29,875 nt of DNA from Oscillospiraceae bacterium. Lineage in GTDB: Bacteria; Bacillota; Clostridia; Oscillospirales; Ruminococcaceae. The position numbers and the translations under genes were made by a program. Below, one piece after another: positions 1-7,863 of this stretch. The first letter of the stretch is position 1. Every line of letters starts with the position of its first letter. The DNA is taken from the NCBI GenBank assembly GCA_016295145.1, contig JAEDLR010000020.1, forward strand, positions 1 through 29,875. Reading direction: 5' to 3'. The notes beneath the pieces are model-generated. The model made no database searches and had not been told where the DNA came from. It worked only from the letters and a program-made list of their open reading frames with translations.

Positions 1-86
1 CCACCTATGTGCGGACAGGCAGCCGCTACGGTCGGCGTTCCGGTCACATCAGTAAGAAAATGATCGACGCATACAAGATGCAGTAA
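1..86 (+). CDS. C-terminal fragment of an unidentified protein
   Basis: An open frame enters from the left edge (codons in phase with base 3) and ends at TAA 84-86. About 27 residues are visible, rich in Arg, Lys, Gly and Tyr, with a basic tail ending in MIDAYKMQ. I do not recognise the family. A good intrinsic terminator follows 15 bases after the stop, which supports this being the true end of a gene rather than a chance frame. The function cannot be judged from this fragment. Confidence 0.55.
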   Translation, partial: TYVRTGSRYGRRSGHISKKMIDAYKMQ

Positions 87-101
87 GATCAGATGTTACA
101 G

Positions 102-135
102 GCGGCGGTTCTCAATAGAGGGCCGCTGCTTTTTT
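102..135 (+). terminator. Rho-independent terminator after the left-edge gene
   Basis: A 12-bp stem (102-113 with 118-129, including a few G-U pairs) closes a 4-base AATA loop. It is followed directly by six T residues (130-135). It separates the left-edge gene from the O-acetylation operon. Confidence 0.85.
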
Positions 136-209
136 ATATAAGTGGAAAAATTGACAAAAATCTCTATCGCGGAATGTCAAGAATTGGCAGTGCCTGTCAC
201 AGAAAAGGC

Positions 210-238
210 TTGATTTTCATAATACAAAGGGTTATAAT
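210..238 (+). promoter_or_regulatory. Sigma-A promoter of the O-acetylation operon
   Basis: TTGATT at 210-215 and TATAAT at 233-238 are separated by 17 bases. Transcription would start near 245, leaving an untranslated leader of about 60 bases before the first gene. Confidence 0.8.
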
Positions 239-306
239 AATAGTGTATGCATTATTCGTTTTGGAAGCGCAGCGTGCGCTTTCCCACAGAGAAAGGAACA
301 TGAGAA

Positions 307-1848
307 ATGAGATCGAATAAGATGATTGCCCTTGCGCTGGCGGGCATTTCTACGGTGTGTTTTTGTAGCTGTGCCGATGAGATTGGCAGTTCCGGTACCG
401 TTGCAGCCGTTACCGCGCAGACATTTGCCGATACCTTGTACCGCAAAATGCCGATGGATGCTACCGTAAAGGCAACCCCTGCCGCTACGCTGGCTCTGCT
501 GATGAATGTAACGGATTATACTGCCGCGGCAGGCTATACCGCCACCGGCGCGCTGCCCGATATGATCGCTGTGTTTGAAGCAAAAGACGCAGCGGGTGCA
601 GAAGCCATCTGCAAGGCCATGAACACCTATGCAAAGGAAATGTGCCGCGAGTACGAGCGTTATGCGCCCGAACAGGTGCCGAAACTGGAAAATGCGATTG
701 TCAGAAGCGGCGGGAATCTTGCGATTTTCTGTGTATCGCCAGATGCCAAAACTACAAACAAGATCATTGATGATGTGCTGCAAACCGGTACCTCGGACGC
801 TGCCGATCTCCGTGAGGCGGTGCAGACCTCTGCAACCACATCAAGCACAACCACCACGCAAGGCGGCACCTCGTCTTCTTCCGAAACCACAACTACGGCT
901 TCCACGCCGGTTCAGGGCGGCGAGAGCGTGATCCCTTCCCAGAACGATTACGAAGATCTGGGCGTGATCGTGCGTGACGGTGATTCCGTTTATGAGTGTT
1001 ACTACTACAATGACAAGTTCGCAACACAGTATGCCAATGCCGTCAATGCATTTGCGGCAACGCTGCCTGCCACCGCCAATGTGTATACCATGATCATTCC
1101 AAACAGCATGGGCATTACATTGCCCGATTCACTGGAATCGGTGGTGCCTTCTACTGATCAGAAATCATCGATCAATAAGCTGTATGCAAAGCTCAGTGCC
1201 AATGTGACGCCCGTGCAGTTGTATGATACCCTGCGCGCGCATCGTACTGAGTATGTTTATTTCCGTACCGACCACCACTGGACGGCACTGGGCGCATATT
1301 ACGCCTATGGGAATCTCTGCGCACTGACGGGCAAAACGCCTACGCCCCTGAGCGCAATGTCCACCAAGGATTATACCGGCTTTCTCGGTACCTTCTACCG
1401 TGACAGTAAAGAGAACCCCAAGCTGGCAGCGAACCCCGATACGGTAACGGTGCATTATCCCATGCACTTTGACTCCATCAAGCTGCAGTATACCGATACC
1501 GACGGCGTGGTACATAACTGGCCGTTGCTTTCTGATGTGACCGAGTATTCTGCCCGTTTGAAGTATGCGACCTTTGCTGGCGGTGATAACCCGATGGTGG
1601 TGACCACCAATGCAGCCCTTACCGATGGCTCTGTGTGCATCATCGTCAAGGAGTCTTACGGCAATGCCATTGTGCCGTATCTTGCTGATAGCTACCAGAC
1701 GGTGTATGCCTTTGATTACCGTTACGATCACCGTGACCTGAGCGCGTTTGTTGCAGAACATCCCAATGCAGATGTGGTGTTTGCAAACAATGTTTCTATG
1801 GTGCAGAGCAGCTATCTGGTGGGTAAACTGGCAGCATATCTCTCTTAA
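307..1848 (+). CDS. DUF4358-DHHW fusion lipoprotein, polymer O-acetylation
   Basis: 513 residues, probably exported and lipid-anchored: a basic start, a hydrophobic stretch and a Cys-containing segment (CFCSC, Cys22) that is only a loose lipobox. Residues about 30-160 resemble DUF4358 (the APEQVPKLENA segment is typical). Residues about 172-205 are a Ser/Thr-rich linker. The rest is a DHHW/AlgX-like SGNH-type domain with the DHHW motif at 322-325 and a KESYGNA block near the end. DHHW proteins act with MBOAT enzymes to acetylate secreted or wall polysaccharides, and the MBOAT gene follows 37 bases downstream. ATG 307 is chosen because AAAGGA (291-296) lies at a good distance; ATG 300 opens only a six-codon frame. 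Having both domains in one chain is unusual. The domain calls are firm, but the substrate is unknown. Confidence 0.8.
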   Translation: MRSNKMIALALAGISTVCFCSCADEIGSSGTVAAVTAQTFADTLYRKMPMDATVKATPAATLALLMNVTDYTAAAGYTATGALPDMIAVFEAKDAAGAEAICKAMNTYAKEMCREYERYAPEQVPKLENAIVRSGGNLAIFCVSPDAKTTNKIIDDVLQTGTSDAADLREAVQTSATTSSTTTTQGGTSSSSETTTTASTPVQGGESVIPSQNDYEDLGVIVRDGDSVYECYYYNDKFATQYANAVNAFAATLPATANVYTMIIPNSMGITLPDSLESVVPSTDQKSSINKLYAKLSANVTPVQLYDTLRAHRTEYVYFRTDHHWTALGAYYAYGNLCALTGKTPTPLSAMSTKDYTGFLGTFYRDSKENPKLAANPDTVTVHYPMHFDSIKLQYTDTDGVVHNWPLLSDVTEYSARLKYATFAGGDNPMVVTTNAALTDGSVCIIVKESYGNAIVPYLADSYQTVYAFDYRYDHRDLSAFVAEHPNADVVFANNVSMVQSSYLVGKLAAYLS

Positions 1849-1885
1849 AATGTACTGAAAACCGCAACGAAAGGATACACTGCAT

Positions 1886-3319
1886 ATGGTATTCAGCAGC
1901 CTGATTTTCCTCTGCGGCTTTTTGCCGATCACAATTCTGGGCTACCGTTTGCTGCGAGTTGTAAGCGGCGGTAAGCAATGGAGCATCGTGCTTTGTAACG
2001 CATTTCTGCTCGTCATGAGCCTGCTTTTCTATGCATGGGGCGAGCCTGCCTATGTCCTGCTGATGCTTTTTTCCATTCTGGTCAACTACCTTGGCGGATT
2101 GCTGGTCGGGGTGTTTCAGAAGCAGGAAAAGCAGGGTGCAGCCAAAGCGGCTCTTGTACTGACAGTGATCGTGAATCTTGGTCTGTTGGGCTTTTTCAAG
2201 TACACGGATTTTGTCATTTCCGCCATCAACGGCATTTCCGGCGCAGGCATCTCCCTGCTAAAGGTTGCATTACCCATTGGTATTTCATTCTATACCTTCC
2301 AAGCGTTGTCCTATGTCATTGATGTATACCGCAAGGAAGTAAAAGTGCAGTGGAATCCCATTGATTTTGCCATGTATGTCACACTGTTTCCGCAGCTCAT
2401 CGCAGGGCCCATTGTGCGCTATGCTGATGTGGAAGCGCAAATCGCAAAGCGTGATGACGGTGTAGAGCAATTCTGCAACGGCATTTTCCGATTCTGCATC
2501 GGTCTTGCCAAGAAAACGCTGCTTGCCAATCAGGCAGGTAAGCTGTGGGATCTGATCTCGGTGCAGGCAGATACCTTGTCTGCCGCCACCGCATGGCTCG
2601 GTGCCATCGCGTTTACATTCCAGATCTATTTTGATTTTTCCGGTTATTCTGATATGGCAATTGGTCTGGGCAAAATGTTTGGTTTCGATTTCGTCGAGAA
2701 TTTCCGTTACCCCTATCAGGCGGACAGCATCACCGATTTCTGGCGCAGATGGCATATCACCCTGAGTACATGGTTCCGCGAGTATGTGTATATTCCGCTG
2801 GGCGGTAATCGTTGCGGTGCTGCACGGCAGATTTTCAATCTGTTTGTGGTGTGGGCACTGACGGGACTCTGGCATGGCGCAGGGTGGAACTTTGTACTGT
2901 GGGGTCTGTATTTCTTTGTGCTGCTTGTGCTGGAGAAAAAGGTTCTGAACAAAGTGTTGGAAAAAACGCCGAAAGCCTTGCGGCATATCTACGCGCTGCT
3001 GATGATCGTGCTTGGATGGGTGCTGTTTGCCAATGAGGATTTCTCTGCGCTGAAAACATATTTCACTGCGTTGTTCGGTGCAAACGGCGGCTATGACGCA
3101 CAGTCGCTTTACTATCTGCTCAGCAATGCTGTGCTGTTGATCGTTATGGCGATTGGTTCTACCGCATTGCCTGCAACGATCGGCAAGCGGATGTTCGGCA
3201 AGCGAAACGGCGAGGGCAAGCTTCTTGCGCAAACCGTCTGGAGCGTGATGCTGCTGATCCTCAGCGTTTCCGCAATGGTTGCCGATAGTTATAATCCGTT
3301 TTTGTATTTCCGCTTCTGA
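1886..3319 (+). CDS. MBOAT family O-acyltransferase (AlgI/DltB-like)
   Basis: 477 residues of polytopic membrane protein. It is predicted to move acetyl groups across the membrane for O-acetylation of an extracellular or wall polymer. MBOAT hallmarks are present: a DFWRRWHITLSTWFREY block with RRWH at 287-290, and the presumed catalytic His330 in LTGLWHGAGW. The length suits the AlgI/PatA/DltB group. The first residues already form a membrane helix, so there is no separate signal peptide. A GAAAGGA ribosome site precedes the ATG. It sits between two DHHW genes, the usual arrangement in which the MBOAT supplies the acetyl donor and the DHHW/SGNH partners act outside. Without dlt genes nearby, a polysaccharide O-acetylase is more likely than D-alanylation of teichoic acid. 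Confidence 0.92.
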   Translation: MVFSSLIFLCGFLPITILGYRLLRVVSGGKQWSIVLCNAFLLVMSLLFYAWGEPAYVLLMLFSILVNYLGGLLVGVFQKQEKQGAAKAALVLTVIVNLGLLGFFKYTDFVISAINGISGAGISLLKVALPIGISFYTFQALSYVIDVYRKEVKVQWNPIDFAMYVTLFPQLIAGPIVRYADVEAQIAKRDDGVEQFCNGIFRFCIGLAKKTLLANQAGKLWDLISVQADTLSAATAWLGAIAFTFQIYFDFSGYSDMAIGLGKMFGFDFVENFRYPYQADSITDFWRRWHITLSTWFREYVYIPLGGNRCGAARQIFNLFVVWALTGLWHGAGWNFVLWGLYFFVLLVLEKKVLNKVLEKTPKALRHIYALLMIVLGWVLFANEDFSALKTYFTALFGANGGYDAQSLYYLLSNAVLLIVMAIGSTALPATIGKRMFGKRNGEGKLLAQTVWSVMLLILSVSAMVADSYNPFLYFRF

Positions 3320-3333
3320 AAGGAGGACGACCG

Positions 3334-4473
3334 ATGAAACGGGATTTGCAGATCATGATCTCTGTGGGGTTTACGGCTGTCCTTGCCATCACTGGTGCCG
3401 TGATCCTGTTCAAGGAGCCGAAAACCTATTCCGAAAATGAAAATCGCTATCTGCAAGCCGAGGCTGCCCCTACATGGAATACGATTTTTGATAGCAGCTG
3501 GCAGGAGAAGATCACCGAATATATGAGCGACCAGATGCCCATGCGCGATGCGTGGACAGCCTTGCAGTCGAAGATGCAGCAGTGCATCGGCAAAAAGGAA
3601 GTCGCAGGGGTGTTCATCGGCAAAAATGACTACTATTTTGAAAAGATCACCGAAGCGGATCTGTCCCACCGCCGTTTGCTTGCCAATGTGCAGGCGGTAG
3701 AGGCACTCATTGCCGCTATGCCCCAAAGCGAGCTGTACTTTCTGCCTGCACCGACTGCCGGTAATATCTGTGCGGATAATCTGCCGGCTTTTGCGCCCTA
3801 TTATGCCGAGGATACCCGTATCAATCTGGCATTTCAGGTGCTGAAAATGCACGATTGTCACAATGTGGATGTCCGCGGTGCGCTGGAAGATCACTACGCG
3901 GTAGGGGAGCAGCTTTACTACCGCACTGACCATCACTGGAATACCGATGGCGCATTTGTGGCATATCAGGTGTATGCGCAGGCGGCAGGGCTGACGCCCA
4001 TTGCGAAAGAATCGCTGAATCTGCAAGTGGTCAGTGAATCCTTCCGCGGCACATTGGATTCCAAGGTGCTGGACAGCAGCGGCCCCACCGATATCGTAAC
4101 GGTGCCCTTTTCGCTGCCGGATGTGAAAGTCACTGCCGATGGTGAAAACATCTCCGTGCTGGAGATGGGCAAACTGCTGAATAAAGATCAGTATCAGGTG
4201 TTTTTTGGCGGAAACTACGGCCAGGTGACCATTGAAACAGGTGCAGAAACGGGGCGTTCTCTGCTGATCTTCAAAGATTCCTACGCCAACTGCTTTGTGC
4301 CGTTTCTGCTTACCCATTACGATACCATTACCATGATCGACCTGCGCTACAATGACGGCAGTTGGACGGAACTGATCCACACCGCCCCCGATGATGTGTT
4401 GGTGCTGTATGAAATGAGCAATTTCTGTAAGGATATGAACCTTTCCACCTTGCCTGTGGCACTGGAACAGTAA
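3334..4473 (+). CDS. DHHW family protein (AlgX/AlgJ-like), polymer O-acetylation
   Basis: 379 residues with one N-terminal membrane segment (about 7-26) and an extracellular body. The DHHW motif is at 199-202 in YYRTDHHWNTDGAF. A KDSYANCFVPFLL block near residue 310 matches the conserved SGNH-like Ser motif of the family. The ATG follows an AAAGGAGG site and the gene starts 14 bases after the MBOAT stop, so the three genes form one operon. It is a second, non-lipoprotein paralogue of the C-terminal half of the first gene and lacks the DUF4358 domain. The two may act at successive steps or on different acceptors; that is inference. Confidence 0.88.
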   Translation: MKRDLQIMISVGFTAVLAITGAVILFKEPKTYSENENRYLQAEAAPTWNTIFDSSWQEKITEYMSDQMPMRDAWTALQSKMQQCIGKKEVAGVFIGKNDYYFEKITEADLSHRRLLANVQAVEALIAAMPQSELYFLPAPTAGNICADNLPAFAPYYAEDTRINLAFQVLKMHDCHNVDVRGALEDHYAVGEQLYYRTDHHWNTDGAFVAYQVYAQAAGLTPIAKESLNLQVVSESFRGTLDSKVLDSSGPTDIVTVPFSLPDVKVTADGENISVLEMGKLLNKDQYQVFFGGNYGQVTIETGAETGRSLLIFKDSYANCFVPFLLTHYDTITMIDLRYNDGSWTELIHTAPDDVLVLYEMSNFCKDMNLSTLPVALEQ

Positions 4474-4491
4474 TCGAAAGGAAGTTATGCC

Positions 4492-4788
4492 ATGTCGGAA
4501 GAAATCAAGAATCACGAAGACGATCTGCCGGAGGACAGCGTGCTGCTGGAGGATGAGGACGGCAATGAGATCCTGTTTACGTTTCTGGCGATCATTCAGC
4601 ACGAGGGCAAATCCTATGCCGTGCTGCTGCCCGAGGAGGACGAGGAAGCCGGTGTTGTCATTGTGGAGATCATCGACCTGGGCAAGGACACCGAGCATTA
4701 TGACGCTGTGACCGATGAAGTGCTGATGGAGAAGCTGTATGACCGCTTCCGCGGGGAGTATGGCGATATCTACGACTTTGAGGACTGA
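4492..4788 (+). CDS. DUF1292 family small acidic protein
   Basis: 98 residues, strongly acidic, with the DUF1292 pattern: LEDEDGNEILFTFLAII, then a segment on the theme of YAVLLPEEDEE, then a C-terminal EVLMEKLYDRF. The family (Bacillus YrzB and relatives) is small, cytoplasmic and of unknown function, often found near alaS/yqgF. Here it is the last gene of the acetylation operon, starting 18 bases after the DHHW gene with an AAAGGA site. A strong terminator follows. Its link to acetylation may be no more than co-transcription. Confidence 0.85.
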   Translation: MSEEIKNHEDDLPEDSVLLEDEDGNEILFTFLAIIQHEGKSYAVLLPEEDEEAGVVIVEIIDLGKDTEHYDAVTDEVLMEKLYDRFRGEYGDIYDFED

Positions 4789-4817
4789 GCGCAACCGCCA
4801 ACCGATACCATATTGCA

Positions 4818-4853
4818 AAAGCCGCTGTGCCGTAAATGTCACAGCGGCTTTAC
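4818..4853 (+). terminator. Intrinsic terminator of the O-acetylation operon
   Basis: A perfect 12-bp stem (4818-4829 with 4840-4851) closes a 10-base loop. The stem ends in A/T pairs (AAA...TTT), so its own 3' arm supplies part of the U tract, and the same structure could work in both directions. Confidence 0.75.
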
Positions 4854-4919
4854 TGTTGGCCATTCACGATTTGTTCATTTTTTGTTTACAAGTTGTCATC
4901 CCATTCGGCATTTGCATCT

Positions 4920-4927
4920 GTTACAAT
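4920..4927 (+). promoter_or_regulatory. Possible extended -10 promoter of the CPBP-tadA pair
   Basis: TACAAT at 4922-4927 is preceded by a TG in the TGT position of an extended -10 element. No good -35 is found at 17 bases; TTGTCA at 4893-4898 is 23 bases away, which is too far. Only the -10 is supported. Confidence 0.35.
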
Positions 4928-5016
4928 GAATATGGAGAATTATATGTAATTGACCGTGCCACGGCAACAGAATGCTACGGCGCAGTCAGTGCCCGTGAAA
5001 CCAAAGGGGGTGCTAT

Positions 5017-6165
5017 ATGCTGATCCATTCCGAAACGCAGCAACCAACCGAAAGCCCTCATCGCATTGATGTTGCAGAAGATTTTATTTACAACAGCCGT
5101 AACCCCAAATACAACACTGCAAGCCGCACATGGCGCAAGCAGACCGATTCTCCCTATTTGTATCGCTGTATCGTGGATTCCAGAGAGCACGCCTATACTG
5201 ACGGCACGGGTTTTGCCACCCTAGAGCCTGCCGCCCATGAGCGCAAGGTGCTGCAGCGTATCAGCGAAGTAATCGGCTTCGCGCTGCTGTTTTTCTTGCT
5301 GGTACAGCTTGGCGCAGGTTCGCTGATTGTATGGGTGATGCATCGGCTGGGCATGGATATCCGTCTGGACTTTCTTACCTTCAGCATGAGCGGCAGCCAG
5401 TGGCTGGTGATCGCCGTGCGCATTTTTGTGATGCTGCTGCAATACGGCGGCGCGCTGCTGATCGCCAACCGATATTTTCGCGTGCCGATGCGTGTGCAGA
5501 TGCCTGTGACCGCAAAAGCCTTTCCCGAAGCCATGGGCGCAATGGGATGGGCGATGTGCAGTGCGGGCGTGTTCTGCGTGCTTGAGTATATCGGTGGGGA
5601 CGGTGCAGAATCGGCACAACAGTTGTTTTCGTATAAAAACACTACCGCGCTGACCGTGTACGGTTTGTTCCATATCTTGATTCTGCCCTTTTTGCATGAG
5701 CTATTGATGCGCGGTACATTGTTGCCCGTTCTGCGGCAGTTTGGCGATGGCTTTGCCGTCTGTGCGGTGGCAGGTATGTCAGCACTGTTTCCGAATTCCG
5801 TTCCTGCCCGTGTGGGTATGTGTCTCATCGGGCTTGGCGCAGGATATTTTCTGCTGGGTGGCGGATCGTTTTTCAACTGTGTACTGATGCACGCCATCTA
5901 TCATGCGCTGATCCATGCAAGACTGGTTCTTGCATATCATGATGGCGCATTCGCTACGCCTTTGCAGTATGCGTTGATTCTTGGGGCAGTGGGCGCGGTG
6001 GCGATGATCACCTACTGTATCACACGCCGCGGTCATCTGCGGCTGGAGAATCGGACAACACAGCTACCGAACAGGAGAAAGATCATGGTACTGAGCGAAA
6101 GCGTGACCATGCTGCCGTGGATCGCCTTTTCTCTGCTGACTGCCGTGGTGCAGCTGTTATTGTGA
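5017..6165 (+). CDS. CPBP (CAAX protease/Abi-like) membrane protein with altered motifs
   Basis: 382 residues: a soluble N-terminal part of about 85 residues, then about seven or eight membrane helices. The region around 227-233 (HELLMRG) occupies the place of the EExxxR motif of CPBP intramembrane metalloproteases, but the first Glu is His227; Glu228 and Arg232 remain. The second motif, usually FxxxH, reads ALFPNS and lacks its His. The last block, NCVLMHAIYHALIH, keeps His residues. The fold therefore looks like CPBP, while activity is doubtful. The ATG follows an AAAGGGGG ribosome site. tadA starts 9 bases after the stop, so both are probably co-transcribed. Family members cleave prenylated or signal-type peptides or give bacteriocin self-immunity; no substrate can be named here. 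Confidence 0.72.
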   Translation: MLIHSETQQPTESPHRIDVAEDFIYNSRNPKYNTASRTWRKQTDSPYLYRCIVDSREHAYTDGTGFATLEPAAHERKVLQRISEVIGFALLFFLLVQLGAGSLIVWVMHRLGMDIRLDFLTFSMSGSQWLVIAVRIFVMLLQYGGALLIANRYFRVPMRVQMPVTAKAFPEAMGAMGWAMCSAGVFCVLEYIGGDGAESAQQLFSYKNTTALTVYGLFHILILPFLHELLMRGTLLPVLRQFGDGFAVCAVAGMSALFPNSVPARVGMCLIGLGAGYFLLGGGSFFNCVLMHAIYHALIHARLVLAYHDGAFATPLQYALILGAVGAVAMITYCITRRGHLRLENRTTQLPNRRKIMVLSESVTMLPWIAFSLLTAVVQLLL

Positions 6166-6174
6166 GGTGCCGCC

Positions 6175-6639
6175 ATGCAGGAAATGAGCGATTTTGATTA
6201 TATGCGCGAGGCGATGACACTTGCCGAAACGGCTGCCGCTATGGGAGAAGTTCCTGTGGGGGCGGTTGTGGTGGAGCGCGCAACGGGTGCAATCATCGGC
6301 AGAGGCTATAATCTGAGGGAAAAAGAGCATTCGCCCCTTGCCCACGCCGAGATCATCGCTATGGAGCAGGCAGCAAGGCATCGGGGGGACTGGCGCCTTT
6401 CAGGCTGCATTCTGTATGTCACCCTGGAACCATGCCCCATGTGCAGCGGCGCGATTATCAATGCAAGGATCGACCGCGTGGTGTTCGGTGCTTACGACCC
6501 AAAGGGCGGCGCGGTGCGTTCGGTAGAGGAGATGTTCTCGCTGCCGTATGCCCATCAGCCGAGGGTGACCGCGGGTCTGCTGCAAGACCCCTGCACAGAG
6601 CAATTGCAGGCGTTCTTTCAATCTCTTCGACAAAAATGA
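6175..6639 (+). CDS. tadA: tRNA-specific adenosine deaminase TadA
   Basis: 154 residues, the usual length for TadA. The enzyme deaminates A34 to inosine in tRNA-Arg(ACG), allowing one tRNA to read several codons. Zinc-site and catalytic residues are all visible: His57 and Glu59 in AHAEIIAM, and Cys87 and Cys90 in EPCPMCSGA. The FGAYDPKGGA segment after the zinc site is typical of TadA rather than of free-base deaminases. It starts with ATG behind GAGGTG and lies 9 bases after the CPBP gene. TadA is generally essential; its pairing with a membrane protease-like gene is probably only transcriptional. Confidence 0.95.
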   Translation: MQEMSDFDYMREAMTLAETAAAMGEVPVGAVVVERATGAIIGRGYNLREKEHSPLAHAEIIAMEQAARHRGDWRLSGCILYVTLEPCPMCSGAIINARIDRVVFGAYDPKGGAVRSVEEMFSLPYAHQPRVTAGLLQDPCTEQLQAFFQSLRQK

Positions 6640-6741
6640 TGCTTTGCACGGCGGATTTTCTTTCTTTTTGTGCGTTCTGCACGAGAAAACGTGTGGCTTT
6701 TTGTAACAAATAAAGAAATGCGGAAAATTTTGCTCCGCTGC

Positions 6742-6770
6742 TTGCATTTCGTGCCGCTATGTGCTATAAT
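6742..6770 (+). promoter_or_regulatory. Promoter of the amino-sugar cluster
   Basis: TTGCAT (6742-6747), 17 bases, then TATAAT (6765-6770), with an extended TGC before the -10. An imperfect inverted repeat (6715-6724 with 6734-6750) overlaps the -35 and could be an operator. The promoter rules out the upstream ATG at 6779 as a start, because it lies only 8 bases past the -10. Confidence 0.82.
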
Positions 6771-6838
6771 AATGATGTGTGATTATAATTTGCGATAGGT
6801 GTATCCTTTCGCGAGACAGAAAGGAATGCGTGATTCAT

Positions 6839-7786
6839 ATGGCAACCGTTTTAATTACCGGCGGCTGTGGCAGAATCGGTGAAAAGGTCTGCTCGGGTCT
6901 GCTCAAAAAGGGCAATACCGTTATCGCAGTGGATACTGCACCCACCGAGTATAACGCGCAAAAAGCAAACTATTATTTCCGTCAGGCAGCACCAAATGAA
7001 AAGGGTAAGTACGGCGATATTTTCGATGAGTTCGCCATCGACTACGTTGTGCATCTTGCCTGTACCGTGGATAATGACCTGGGCCCCATTGTAGAAAAAG
7101 CGCAGATGGACCTGAGTGCCGCCTGCGATAAGTTCCTCTACAAACTGGCCATCGGTAAGGATATCAAAAAATTTATTCTTCTCAGCACCACGCAGGTGTA
7201 TAAGCAGCCTGAAAACCGTGAGCCTGTCCGTGAGGACGATCCCAAAAAGCCTGTAACCAATTATGGTAAGCTGAAGGCAGAGGCGGAGCAGGCTTTTGCA
7301 ACCGATGTGGCACGCACCAAGACCATGGTCTGCTGCATTATGCGTATACCGCCTGTATATTCTTTTGATTTTACCGACAACCTCATGTCCCGTATTACCG
7401 ACCCAAAGGATAAGACGCTCTTTGTGTACCGCACGGGCGAGTACGGCTTCCACCTCTGCTGCATCCACAATGTTGCGGATTTCATCATTTGCTTTTTGCG
7501 TCAGGCAGAGGGGCTGACCTATACGGGCAACTATAATGTTGCGGATTCGGGGCTGATTATGGCATCCGAAATCATCAGCTTCATGAAGGAACACCACCGT
7601 TTGGGGCCGGTTCTGCAGCGCAACAACGTGGGCGGGGGATTGCTCAAGCGTGTGTTCTCTGACCCGCAGGAAAAAACCAATTATCGCTATCTGGACTTTG
7701 CAACGCTCGACAAGAACTTCATGTATGATATCTCGAAAGCGGCACGTTTTTGCCCCTTCCGTTGGAATATTCATAATACCAAATGA
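6839..7786 (+). CDS. NAD(P)-dependent sugar epimerase/dehydratase (extended SDR)
   Basis: 315 residues from ATG 6839, placed 12 bases after an AAAGGA site. It starts with a beta strand and the Rossmann motif GGCGRIG. It has a D at the end of beta-2 (VIAVD, consistent with NAD), the LLSTTQVY strand with the active-site Thr/Ser position, and the catalytic pair Tyr142 and Lys146 in YGKLK. Extended SDRs act on nucleotide sugars (GalE-like epimerases, dehydratases) or sugar acids. Position ahead of a ROK kinase and a NagA::kinase fusion suggests an amino-sugar substrate, for instance interconversion of UDP-GlcNAc and UDP-GalNAc. That is inference; the sequence is not a close GalE. Confidence 0.85.
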   Translation: MATVLITGGCGRIGEKVCSGLLKKGNTVIAVDTAPTEYNAQKANYYFRQAAPNEKGKYGDIFDEFAIDYVVHLACTVDNDLGPIVEKAQMDLSAACDKFLYKLAIGKDIKKFILLSTTQVYKQPENREPVREDDPKKPVTNYGKLKAEAEQAFATDVARTKTMVCCIMRIPPVYSFDFTDNLMSRITDPKDKTLFVYRTGEYGFHLCCIHNVADFIICFLRQAEGLTYTGNYNVADSGLIMASEIISFMKEHHRLGPVLQRNNVGGGLLKRVFSDPQEKTNYRYLDFATLDKNFMYDISKAARFCPFRWNIHNTK

Positions 7787-7792
7787 TTCACG

Positions 7793-7826
7793 TGTACTGT
7801 GAGGCATGGATGTGTCTCACAGTACA
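7793..7826 (+). repeat. Intercistronic inverted repeat between epimerase and ROK genes
   Basis: A perfect 11-bp inverted repeat (7793-7803 with 7816-7826) with a 12-base loop starts 6 bases after the epimerase stop. There is no proper T run after it. It may be a weak terminator, an RNA-processing or stability hairpin that sets the ratio of the two proteins, or an operator. Confidence 0.75.
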
Positions 7827-7863
7827 TTGTGTCATAAATATCAACAGAAAGGACTCTTTCCAC

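Noticed and set aside
3289..4863. 524-codon minus-strand frame opposite the second DHHW gene
   Set aside because: His/Gln/Ile-rich shadow spanning two plus-strand genes and their terminator; no start signals.
6779..6838. Upstream ATG for the SDR epimerase
   Set aside because: Only 8 bases after the -10 element, so it would not be in the transcript with a ribosome site; the Rossmann fold begins at the ATG 6839 product.
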